A stretch of DNA of 64,000 nt from Nectonema munidae. Lineage: Eukaryota > Nematomorpha > Nectonematoida > Nectonematidae. Every line of letters begins with the position of its first letter. Position 1 is the first letter of the stretch. Location of the stretch: assembly GCA_030549495.1 (NCBI GenBank), contig JAUIRK010000097.1, positions 1,791,348-1,855,347 on the forward strand, read 5' to 3'. Position numbers and translations under genes: made by a program. The notes beneath the pieces were generated by a model that saw nothing but the letters and a program-made list of their open reading frames with translations, was not told where the DNA came from and searched no databases. Shown here piece after piece: positions 48,601 to 54,194 of the stretch.

Positions 48601-49378
48601 TCACATTAGCCATGCTTCGCTCTACCTACCATCTGCAGATATGGAGTTTCTGAGAGAGTTTCTTTGCGTGCTGCCAATGAACTGTTGGCCCACGGTATTA
48701 TTAAGCCGTAGTTTTTTACATCTCCCTTTTCCATTCGCCGGTAGCTTTCTTCATTTTCATGGTGGCATTACAACTTTTATAAATTCCTGGCTCTTCAACT
48801 TTTGCGTTGAATTCATCCACTTCTCTTCTTTTGCCGTAATCTACACATTAAAAATTATTCCCCATATACTGCACACAGTTTTCCGTCATTTTATTTTCTT
48901 TTACAATTCCTCAATTTATATCAACTTTTTTTCTAATCAATCAATTCATCTACGCACGTTGCATTGCCAAATATTTTTTTGTAACTGATACTTCTAGCAC
49001 GCGTTCCTTTGATTAACCTCTTTTTTAGTTTTGAAAGCCAAGATTAAAATAACTTTTTATTATTATACTTTAGGTGTTAGCATAATTTATTCTTTATCCA
49101 GTATTTTGGCATAGTTTAATAACAAATTCTTGTTATAATTAAAAGATTTACATTTTATTTTTACTGCGTTAGGTGTAAAAGAAATTGATCTTTCTGCAAC
49201 TCTCGAATTCTTAAGGGATCAAAGAATGCACTTTATTGAAACTCAAGTACACCATTTCTCTTTTATATCTGTGATCATTTTAAACATCCAAAACTATTTT
49301 TTGAAGGAGCAGTATGAATTTGCATTTGTAGCAATTGCTGAAGAAGTGAACAATATTTTAAAGAATTTGCCTCAATAG
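15466..49378 (+). CDS. IA-2: IA-2/PTPRN-type receptor tyrosine phosphatase, 3' eleven exons (luminal part not found)
   Basis: Transmembrane protein of dense-core secretory vesicles. The family acts in granule biogenesis and regulated secretion, and its phosphatase domain is usually inactive. Eleven exons join in consistent phase to 398 codons including the stop: 15466-15603, 17247-17308, 28386-28437, 28497-28687, 31725-31926, 31985-32104, 32500-32663, 40519-40572, 40688-40752, 49173-49246 and 49307-49378. Visible in order: a hydrophobic segment, a short basic juxtamembrane stretch, [17 protein letters not shown] (family: MDISTGHMILAYMEDHL), [39 protein letters not shown], the catalytic loop [24 protein letters not shown] and the terminal [15 protein letters not shown]. 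The end matches the vertebrate IA-2/phogrin end closely, which separates it from ordinary receptor phosphatases. The loop lacks the His before Cys and the invariant Arg. The signal peptide and luminal domain must lie upstream and are missing from this model. Family assignment is very secure; the second exon is the least sure. Confidence 0.9.
15970..16160. repeat. GC-rich repeat-like island in IA-2 intron
   Basis: GAGGCAGCCCCGTCCATC near the start and CCCCCTTATCGAGGGGCCTG at the end. The base composition differs sharply from its surroundings, which suggests a transposon fragment of unknown family. Confidence 0.35.
17247..17308 (+). CDS. IA-2: IA-2 exon: juxtamembrane segment (tentative)
   Basis: Starts after TTTATCCTTTATGCAG and ends at a weaker donor GTGAAA. 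It encodes [20 protein letters not shown] plus two bases. It starts in phase 0, as the previous exon ends, and leaves two bases that the next exon's single leading T completes to Cys. The phase fit supports it. There is little sequence conservation in this region, so other juxtamembrane exons could exist in the 11-kb intron that follows. Confidence 0.55.
17919..17999. repeat. Hairpin element with TGCATCGATAAA arms
   Basis: Left arm GTAATGTTGCAATCTGTGCA followed by TCGATAAA; the right arm (17970-17999) is its imperfect reverse complement, with a loop of about 23 bp. The arm sequence recurs at 48033-48060 and partly at 47923-47941. Confidence 0.6.
18403..18570 (+). mobile_element. tRNA-derived SINE
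   Basis: The head is tRNA-like: TGAGTAGGTTGGTTAGATGC fits a box A region, and GGTTCGATTCC is an exact box B about 35 bases later. The body continues to GATGAAAACACC and an AT-rich tail. No acceptor stem pairs properly, so it is not a functional tRNA gene. A second, shorter copy lies at 60536-60603. Confidence 0.65.
19754..22597 (-). mobile_element. hAT (ZBED-type) element inserted in the preceding transposase gene
   Basis: The ends are inverted: GGGAGTCCACCCC on the left and, reversed, GGAATTCCACCCC on the right, followed inward by CCTCGGGGT-type motifs on both sides. The - strand transposase is recognisable from N to [21 protein letters not shown] (about 21850), KIVNYSRRS and [18 protein letters not shown] (20970-20704), and the dimerisation end [20 protein letters not shown] (about 20100) with [10 protein letters not shown]. 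It is interrupted by stops and by a 490-bp MITE. An exact 8-bp target duplication was not clear. Confidence 0.75.
21197..21686. mobile_element. hAT MITE, 490 bp, with 8-bp target duplication
   Basis: Flanked by ATCTAGGC (21189-21196) and ATCTAAGC (21687-21694). The ends are TAGGGTTTCTCAAC and the complementary GCTTGAGAAACAGGG. It lies inside the hAT transposase at 19754-22597, so it is the youngest of three nested insertions. No coding capacity. Confidence 0.85.
23720..24900. other. Intron sequence, partly repeat-like
   Basis: 23935-24060 carries GGAGTCGGAGT-type motifs shared with 25240-25535. The remainder is AT-rich with nothing recognisable. Confidence 0.35.
25220..25536. repeat. GAGTCGGAG-rich transposon remnant
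   Basis: GGATTCGGAATCGGAGTCG and similar motifs recur, and the block ends CTCCGACTCCCAAGCCCTG, which looks like a hAT-type terminus (reverse: CAGGGCTTGGGAGTCGGAG). A left end was not found; the related patch at 23935-24060 may be a second fragment. Confidence 0.45.
26716..27097. mobile_element. hAT MITE, 382 bp, with 8-bp target duplication
   Basis: Flanks TTCTAGAT (26708-26715) and TTCTAGCT (27098-27105). Ends AAGCGATTCTTAAC and the complementary GTTTGAGAAGCACTG. Just inside are GC-rich blocks, a usual hAT pattern. A short TAG triplet run lies at about 26811-26830. Noncoding. Confidence 0.8.
27547..27686. repeat. Near-perfect 140-bp palindrome
   Basis: Arms 27547-27608 and 27625-27686 are reverse complements over 62 bp with two mismatches; the loop is 16 bp. 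The outer part is TTCACATGTAATAAAAAC and the inner part CTTTTATTGG. The high identity suggests a young foldback insertion or an inverted duplication. Confidence 0.9.
28386..28437 (+). CDS. IA-2: IA-2 exon: [10 protein letters not shown] segment
   Basis: Acceptor GTTTAG, donor GTAAGC. It encodes [17 protein letters not shown]. The MDxSTGHxxL motif is a hallmark just ahead of the IA-2 phosphatase domain. The intron after it is only 59 bases (28438-28496). Confidence 0.9.
28497..28687 (+). CDS. IA-2: IA-2 exon: start of the phosphatase domain
   Basis: Acceptor TTTTTTACTGATAG. It begins [20 protein letters not shown], matching the family's YMEDHLxNxDRLxKEWxAL, and ends with [11 protein letters not shown] plus two bases at donor GTGACA. 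The segment corresponds to the first helix of the domain and the loop that in active enzymes carries NRYxD. Confidence 0.9.
29139..29208. mobile_element. TTAA MITE family, partial copy 1
   Basis: The right half of the repeat, from CTCTTTAATACAAATCTTCT to CGTTAACAGTTAA, lies just upstream of a full copy. Same orientation as copy 2. Confidence 0.65.
29229..29355. mobile_element. TTAA MITE family, copy 2 (127 bp)
   Basis: TTAA at both ends, with terminal inverted repeats of about 13 bp (CCGGTTAACGG... and ...CATTAATGGG). The body matches the copy at 56250-56376 (TCGTCTGATTAT and CTTCTGCTTTATAC blocks). TTAA duplication points to piggyBac mobilisation. Confidence 0.75.
30400..30480. mobile_element. 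hAT terminal fragment
   Basis: GCGGCACACCTTTTAAGAAA followed by CACTG looks like a hAT right end. The partner end was not found. The rest of 29360-31720 is AT-rich intron with a 16-C tract at 30902. Confidence 0.4.
30902..30917 (+). repeat. Poly-C tract
   Basis: A run of about 16 C in an IA-2 intron, following GTGTG. Similar runs occur at about 36016 and 56846. Confidence 0.8.
31725..31926 (+). CDS. IA-2: IA-2 exon: YINAS region
   Basis: One base completes the split Lys codon. The exon then encodes LKRENEV and later [20 protein letters not shown], followed by AAETP and LLFWQ, with donor GTAAGA. YINAS and the DFWQM-type ending are phosphatase-domain landmarks. The usual YIATQGP reads YIAAETP here. 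Confidence 0.92.
31985..32104 (+). CDS. IA-2: IA-2 exon: MIWENEV...YGVYE
   Basis: Acceptor TTCTTTAG after a 58-base intron. It encodes 40 residues, [20 protein letters not shown] followed by a segment with YWPNEG and YGVYE. The family has MVWESG..VIVMLTPL...YWPDEG..YHVYE. The donor GTATTG was chosen because it leaves the Glu before the next exon's VHLVSEH. Confidence 0.9.
32500..32663 (+). CDS. IA-2: IA-2 exon: WPD-loop exon
   Basis: Encodes [20 protein letters not shown], then [18 protein letters not shown] and LLDFK plus two bases, with donor GTAAGT. The WPD loop keeps its Asp, whereas human IA-2 has WPA and phogrin WYD. Confidence 0.93.
33506..35313 (+). mobile_element. ZBED5-like hAT element, decayed
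   Basis: Fragments in order on the + strand: [14 protein letters not shown] and [19 protein letters not shown] (BED zinc finger, about 33935-34080), [20 protein letters not shown] (about 34290) and [20 protein letters not shown], then [20 protein letters not shown] (34450-34590). This order and wording match ZBED5/GTF2IRD2-type hAT transposases. The ends GAGATTTTCAACC and, reversed, AAGGGTTGTCAACC are plausible termini. Multiple stops; the C-terminal third is missing. Confidence 0.7.
34911..35271. repeat. Tandem duplication, period 210 bp
   Basis: 34911-35060 and 35121-35271 share ATGTGTATTATCA, TTGCAATATTAAT, CTTCTGAATAAAG and GAGTTAGTCACTAAATTACC in the same order. It lies in the 3' part of the hAT element. 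Confidence 0.8.
36016..36033 (+). repeat. Poly-C tract
   Basis: A run of about 18 C inside a C-rich stretch (CCAGCCCCAA before it) in an IA-2 intron. 35315-36600 otherwise has no recognisable feature. Confidence 0.8.
36600..39085 (+). mobile_element. RTE-like LINE, 5' truncated and internally deleted
   Basis: Endonuclease domain at 36662-37135: [40 protein letters not shown] and [20 protein letters not shown]. Linker to about 37780, then [20 protein letters not shown] at about 37800. Reverse transcriptase: [20 protein letters not shown] at 37960 and [12 protein letters not shown] at 38055. A Cys/His cluster [16 protein letters not shown] follows at 38280-38370, then [20 protein letters not shown] and the C-terminus [20 protein letters not shown] to 38954. 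The tail is AT-rich with ATTATT triplets. The endonuclease order and Cys/His insertion match RTE/RTE-X elements. The palm region between 37790 and 37800 is missing its N-terminal part; several frame changes. Confidence 0.8.
39605..39640. mobile_element. hAT terminal fragment
   Basis: CAGGCCTCGTCAACCTTTG resembles a hAT left end (CAGG...CAACCTTTG). No matching right end was seen before the exon at 40519. 39090-40500 otherwise holds only AT-rich intron. Confidence 0.4.
40519..40572 (+). CDS. IA-2: IA-2 exon: strand leading into the catalytic loop
   Basis: Acceptor TTCTTTCTAG. It encodes [17 protein letters not shown] plus two bases and uses the perfect donor GTAAGT. An alternative donor GTGAGT four bases earlier would break the frame with the next exon. 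The Cys corresponds to the catalytic Cys of active phosphatases; the residue before it is Thr instead of His. Confidence 0.85.
   Translation, partial: KSKQVVQDERCANSGHV
40688..40752 (+). CDS. IA-2: IA-2 exon: catalytic loop continued
   Basis: Acceptor TTATTATAG. It encodes (D)[20 protein letters not shown] and K. Family form: [23 protein letters not shown]. The loop Arg is replaced by Lys. Ends one base into the Gly codon at donor GTAAGA. Confidence 0.9.
40805..41555. mobile_element. hAT MITE, about 750 bp
   Basis: Ends CAGGGGTTCTCAAAC and, reversed, CAGGGGTTTTCAAC. No clear 8-bp duplication. Inside is a 73-bp-period tandem duplication at about 41186-41330. No transposase coding seen. Confidence 0.7.
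41186..41330. repeat. Two-copy tandem repeat, period 73 bp
   Basis: ATTGTTTTTTGTGAAAATTT through GTCCCAATAAGGGATCC occurs twice, with only a few differences. It lies inside the hAT MITE. Confidence 0.85.
43276..43411 (+). mobile_element. 3'-truncated LINE tail with (GAT)n end and target duplication
   Basis: Flanked by near-identical copies of GTACCATATGT(T)CAATT at 43264 and 43411. The insert encodes the C-terminal end of a non-LTR element ([20 protein letters not shown] then [11 protein letters not shown] and stop) and finishes in a GAT/TGA triplet run. It lies inside the Penelope-like element, so it is younger. Confidence 0.75.
43384..43411 (+). repeat. (GAT)n microsatellite
   Basis: About nine GAT units forming the 3' tail of the inserted LINE fragment. 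Confidence 0.9.
44147..44225. repeat. Transposon end with CAGGGTGTCTACC
   Basis: CAGGGTGTCTACCAACCTTG followed by repeated CCTTGAAAACC-type motifs. I recall similar ends from invertebrate DNA transposons; the family is not identified and the other end was not seen. Confidence 0.4.
45123..47878 (+). mobile_element. hAT element with a largely readable transposase
   Basis: Ends CAGGGCTGCC (45123) and, reversed, CAGTGCTGCC (47878). The transposase reads from about 45835: [20 protein letters not shown] with HKTTKKH (zinc finger), then 46014-47099 with [60 protein letters not shown] and [20 protein letters not shown]. 47072-47344 follows, then, after another frame change, 47345-47769 with [20 protein letters not shown], the hAT dimerisation domain. 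Two frame changes (near 47057 and 47335) break it; otherwise it is well preserved and probably fairly recent. The left end lies outside the pogo element that begins at 45348, so the true left border is in doubt. Confidence 0.75.
45348..48448 (-). mobile_element. pogo/Tigger-type element, ends intact, gene mostly lost
   Basis: Flanked by TA (45346-45347 and 48449-48450). The terminal inverted repeats extend over about 37 bp and begin CAGTCAAACTTGT on both strands. The - strand frame at 45836-45549 encodes [20 protein letters not shown] and ends [16 protein letters not shown], the usual C-terminus of Tigger-type transposases. The rest of that gene is absent; a hAT transposase occupies the middle, and 47879-48448 looks noncoding. 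Confidence 0.75.
47923..48060. repeat. Two copies of a TGCACGGATAGTGCAACATTACC-like motif (shared with 17919-17999)
   Basis: AATGCACGTATAGTGCGA at 47923 and the longer match starting AATGCACGGATAGTGCAA at 48034. The second continues into ACATTACCGA, as in the hairpin at 17919-17999. Confidence 0.6.
48472..48988 (+). other. Unassigned open frame of about 170 codons in an IA-2 intron
   Basis: It starts after a pyrimidine-rich stretch and reads [20 protein letters not shown], then [20 protein letters not shown] and [13 protein letters not shown]. After 48690 the translation turns hydrophobic and low-complexity. Base composition in 48480-48700 is less AT-rich than the surroundings. No family recognised. 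It could be a transposon exon, an exon of a nested gene or chance. Confidence 0.25.
49173..49246 (+). CDS. IA-2: IA-2 exon: [16 protein letters not shown]
   Basis: Completes the split Gly codon, then encodes [20 protein letters not shown] and IETQ. Family: VKEIDIAATLEHxRDQRPG. It ends phase 0 at a weaker donor, GTACAC, followed by a 60-base intron. Confidence 0.93.
49307..49378 (+). CDS. IA-2: IA-2 last exon and stop
   Basis: Encodes [20 protein letters not shown] then LPQ and TAG. The vertebrate proteins also end NAILKALPQ. The acceptor TTTTTTGAAG was chosen because it keeps the spacing between RDQR and YEF equal to the family. Confidence 0.93.
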   Translation, partial: EQYEFAFVAIAEEVNNILKNLPQ

Positions 49379-49471
49379 AGTGTTTCTAAGTGTTGTTATC
49401 GTTGTTTATTAAAATACTTTCAAAAATATCATTCCACTTTTATCTAGTCATTCGATGTGTTTATTTTAAAA

Positions 49472-49477
49472 AATAAA
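49472..49477 (+). promoter_or_regulatory. poly(A) signal of the IA-2 gene
   Basis: AATAAA 94 bases after the stop codon, in a suitable place for 3'-end processing of the + strand gene. Confidence 0.65.
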
Positions 49478-49499
49478 GATTTTCCCTATTTTACGTCAT

Positions 49500-51340
49500 A
49501 TCTGTTTGTTTTAGAACTCGCAATAATTTGCCATATGTCAATATTATAACTGAGAAATTTACAGTCTCTAATAAATAATAATTGATGATGATCGTTCATG
49601 AATTTTGAGAATTAGATAGGGAAATAAATATTTTAGAAAATTTCAAACTTATTTGCACACGTGTTTTTCTAACAACAAACGTATGTGTCGGTGATCAATG
49701 GATTTGGTCTATAAATCGACGCTGAAATTTAAGAAAAAATGTTTGAATTCAATGTATGTTTGCTTAATAAGTCTGCCGTAGCTTTAAAACATCTGATTCG
49801 AAGCAAAATATTTAGCTTCTTCAAGAGTTATAAATTTTTTAGACATTTTAAATATCAGACAAAAAAAAGTATATAAAACTAAAAAAATTTTAATGTTTGA
49901 ATGCCCAACGTAAAATATATATAATATAATCTTAATAACAATATTTTTATAAGTACACTTTAAGATATAAAAAATGAAAACATACTCATTTTGAGCTGGA
50001 TTTTAACTAAAATTTGGTTTATAAATTTATTTTGTAAATTATATTTTTATCGATCAAATAAATTTTTTCAAAAAAAAAATGCTTTTAACTAGTGAAATAT
50101 ATATCCTACTACTCAAAAATAAAAAAGATTGAAACATTGTATGGATTTTAATATTTGTTCCAAAAAATGGAGCATTGACGATTTATTTACGAAATACTAG
50201 AAAATCCAATAATTTGTTTAAAACGAAGAAATTATATGCTAATTAACAAAAAAAGTTAATTGAAGTAGTAAACAGTCTTTATTCAAATTTTTAAAAGATA
50301 CATTTTCGACAACGATAATCATCAAGAGATCTACAACTCCTACCACACCAATTAACTTTTTTTTTTATAATTTCCACGTCTTTTCAATGATTCAGCGCTA
50401 CTTCATCTACTAATTTTAAAAGATATCTTAATTATACGTCTTTTTAGAATCTTCAATTAGACACCCAAAAAACCTGGCTGTTTTCTCTAACGCGTTCAAT
50501 AAAATATTTTTAATTTATAGGAAACAATTAAATTTTAAAAGTTTAAAATTATTGTCTTTCGTCATTTCGGTTTTGTGTATCTTCTACTTTTCAAGTGTTT
50601 TTGTTTTAGCGCGTTTTGAAAAAGAGTGATCTAAAATTTTAGATAAAAGCCCCTAAAACAATTTCGGATGAGCAGGTGTGGTGTCACCATATTCTTATAA
50701 TATATAACTTATTTTATATTACTAAATTTTTTGGATGCGATACCGACTAAATCGTTTTTTAATTAAAATTGAAATATAATAATTAATTTTATAGAATAAT
50801 TTACTTTATTAGATTTAATTACCTTTCTTTAATTTTTTAATGGAGAATACCTTACAATTAAAAAAGTGAAAAAAATCGAGTGGTAAATGCTAATTTGGAA
50901 AATCAAATTTTTTATTCTTAATTTTTTGATGTCTTGTTTGGAATTTTTTGGAACGGCATATCTATGCGCCCAAAGATTATGCACGAAAAGCCCTTCCTTA
51001 CTTTTGACAAGTATTGCATTGAAGGCTTCAGAATATAGCCAGGAATCATTTTCACCAGTAAACATGTAGTTTAAACAATATGAAAGTTTGAATTATAAAT
51101 AGAATAAATTCTTGCACTAAGGCAAATAGTAATGGTATAAACGGTAAGCCGATATGAAACAAGATCACAAATTAAATGACGACGACTAACAAGTGTTACT
51201 AATATTTATATGCAACATTATAAGTCATTAATCTTGATACACTAAATAAAAATAACTCGAACGTATGAACTTAAAGGTATTTGTTGATTATATGGGGGTC
51301 TTCATTGTTCATCTGCCTTTCCATTTTACAAATTTCTTGT
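49500..51340. other. Intergenic, no gene recognised
   Basis: Very AT-rich. Overlapping small frames at 50829-51069 on both strands show no family motifs. Confidence 0.4.
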
Positions 51341-51589
51341 CTAAAATCCGACTCTTTCCGATTGATAGTCTCTTCGGAAAGTGCTGAAATCAATTTGTTT
51401 CATTGCGCAATAAAATGTTTATCTATATTACCTTTTTGAGTATTTTGGAGTCTTGATTCACATTCGACAGAAGAATTTTCTTTTAAAAGATCAAAAAAAA
51501 ATTAAGAGTTAGTTTAATGTTCAGTAAGTCAAATTTTAAGAGCAAGCATAGGACAATACATCTTTACTCTTATCATTGCTTTTTTATGT

Positions 51590-51790
51590 TTCGAAAAAAT
51601 GAATGATTCTAGAGACAAAATTAGTTCTAAAAGAATGCTACGTGAGCATTTATATAGTGTCTTATGGACTCTAGATATGGCGTTAACAACTATTGAACAT
51701 CTTGAAACTTTTGAAAGGCGATGCTTTATAAAAGTATATGATTCCAAAAAGCCAGGTTACTATGCAATAAAAGTCTATCGTTTGTAAAAT
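51590..51790 (+). pseudogene. piggyBac transposase fragment
   Basis: FRKMNDSRDKISSKRMLREH, then TTIEHLETFERRCFIKVYDS and KKPGYYAIKVYRL. It resembles the piggyBac stretch 'FDD..TR..R...DK.AP+.......TIDE.L..FRGRC.F+.Y.P.KP.KYGIK++'. The second catalytic Asp region (TIDE) reads TIEH. Isolated remnant. Confidence 0.55.
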
Positions 51791-52434
51791 ATTATGTCTT
51801 TTTATTACATGCAATCCAAAATGTATATCATTTGTTTAAAAAATACCTCATACTTCTCTGCTTATCCAATTCCAAAAAAATTTTAATATCTAAATTTGCT
51901 TGGAATATATACTAATCGTTTTATACATGTCATTTGCTCTTTAATTTTACATCTTTATGTAAAACAGTGATGGCAAATAGGAGATTTTTTCTCATTTATT
52001 TAGACCGTCTTTCTAAAACAACTCAAATTACGCCAATGTGAAAACAGAACTGTTTAATTGCCTGCTTACATTCCTAGAAAGCATACAATCAATGATGTAA
52101 AAGTAGTGTATATTTTGGGTGTACGTTATTTTAGAAGTGTCATTAAAAATCTGTTGCGCCCTTCAGAATTTTTTCATTACTTTAAAAAATAGTGCACAAA
52201 AAATTCAGAATAAAAAATTGCATCGTTTTAATATTAGTCCTATTCAAGAAGAACATCGTGCCATGACAAAACTAAAAGATTTTTCTAAATAATTGTTAAT
52301 TTTGTAAAAACGCTCTCCAACAATCACCGAAAGTCATGAAAATCGAGAATAATTTTTTTTTCAGATTGTTTCCAGCATCTTTTCGATATACTTCAGGCAA
52401 ACATTGGCAACTTAATCAAGTAAAAACTGGACAC

Positions 52435-52745
52435 TTAATTGCTGATTTTGCTGACTTGTTTCGGAGTATAAATTCCCTTTTCAAAGAAAAATAGTGAAAA
52501 TGAGATGTAACGGGAATGAGGATAAACCATCTTAGGGTTAAGGAGGTGATGTTTAGGATAAGCAATCTTTGCGTTAAGGAGATACCACACACGCGCGGTT
52601 ACAATTGTGGTATCACACAGCAAGCAAGACATTTTGCCGTCAATATTCACTAAAAAATATTGCAGTTCGCATTCTTCATTAAAGATCCTATTTTCTTCTT
52701 TCAAAGTTCGTTTCAATGTTTTTGACATAGTTCTGGAATCTGGGG
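52435..52745 (-). pseudogene. hAT transposase N-terminal fragment (BED-like zinc finger)
   Basis: LKEENRIFNEECELQYFLVN and IDGKMSCLLCDTTIVT match the start of GTF2IRD2/EPM2AIP1-type hAT proteins ('R.FN..WE..YFF.E..GKPVCLIC..'). The frame then continues into unrelated sequence. Confidence 0.6.
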
Positions 52746-53504
52746 TAAAAAAGAAGTGTATTTATTCTTCCAATACATCAAACGGTATTCCTCCATCTAT
52801 ATTTTATTCTAAACATATAAAGTTTATTATATATTCAATAAAAAACTTTATTAAAATTACATTATAAAAAATAAAATTTTATATTTATAAATGAGTTTTA
52901 TATTCATAAATCGATTTTATATTTATAAATAAACTATATATTTGTATTTTATTAATCATTTAAAATTTAATAAATTTGATGATAAATTTACAAAGTTTTC
53001 TTTAAAAATCGATTCAATAGAAAATTAGTGTATGATACCAATGTTTTCATATGAGAACAGTAATATTGAAAGTTCTTCAACTTACAATGGAAAAAATGCA
53101 CTCTAAAAACTTTAATTATTATTATTAGAAAATCAAAAATGAAAAAAAAATATTTTTTTTTGTTAAACATAATTTACTAGTACTTTATTTCATAAAAAAA
53201 AATTTTGAAGTCAATTGTCATAAATTATATAAAAATTATAATTTATGATAAAAATTATCATAAATTAAAGATAATCTATTTGTGTCCTCATATGAGAACA
53301 TTGGAAGAAAACCGGTTAAATTAAAATTCATTGGGTTCAGAGAAAAATGCATCCAATTTCTGGTAGTGACATCACTGAACACGATTAATATTCCTTTCGT
53401 CTATGTGTGTGGTGTATATTATAAGTTTCAGGTGTATAATGATTTCAGACTTAAAAACTATTCAAGTTTTTTTATAAAAAATAATATTTATATCAAAGGC
53501 CGCA

Positions 53505-53541
53505 CTTGATGGCCCGGAAGGCCGCAGGTTCCCCACCCCTG
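53505..53541. mobile_element. hAT right end
   Basis: GGCCGCAGGTTCCCCACCCC then TG, the typical terminus of SPIN/hAT-type elements. The left end was not identified. The sequence before it (52990-53480) repeats CATATGAGAACA twice. Confidence 0.5.
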
Positions 53542-54194
53542 TGCTAGCCTAACTAATTTTGAATTAGGACTTTTTCAAAATTTTTGTTTGTCAATTGAGT
53601 TAGACCAATCACAGTTTTGGATGCATGTGAATGGATGGATCCGTAAAAAGATACTATTTTTAAATATTGTATTTATTTAATCATACAACAGTTCTTTTTT
53701 GGTGATATAGAATATATTCGCAATTATTTCTGATATCAAATTATTGTGGTTACTGGATAAAGTTTAAAAATTAAAAATAAGACAGATCTCGTTTGTTGCT
53801 CTATTTTTTCAAAAGAGTCGAAATTCAAGATTTCATCAAGTTTTTCAAATGAGTATTACTAAAGTTAATTATATTTAAAAGACTGATTGATGTAAACATT
53901 GTTGGAGCTGGAACCGTGCTTTCTGTAAAAAATGTTTGAAAATCACTGATTGACCAAATTACTTTATGCTCTAGGTAACTGACTAATTATATTCAAATAC
54001 TGACAAAACTAAATATTATATAACGCATTGACTAAATATTTGTCCAAAAAACAAACCTTTTTAAAGTAATTTTAGTCCCTTTAAGTTTTGAAAATTAAAA
54101 AAAAGTTTTTTTTAGGTTCAATGTCTTACTTGTAGCCTACTCAATAATAAAAAGAAATAAAATAGTGAATTTACTTTCACATCTTCAAAAGATC

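Noticed and set aside
50829-51069. Overlapping open frames on both strands
   Set aside because: No family resemblance on either strand; neither can be supported.
52607-52867. 86-codon open frame (+)
   Set aside because: Antisense to the hAT zinc-finger fragment on the - strand, and no motif of its own.
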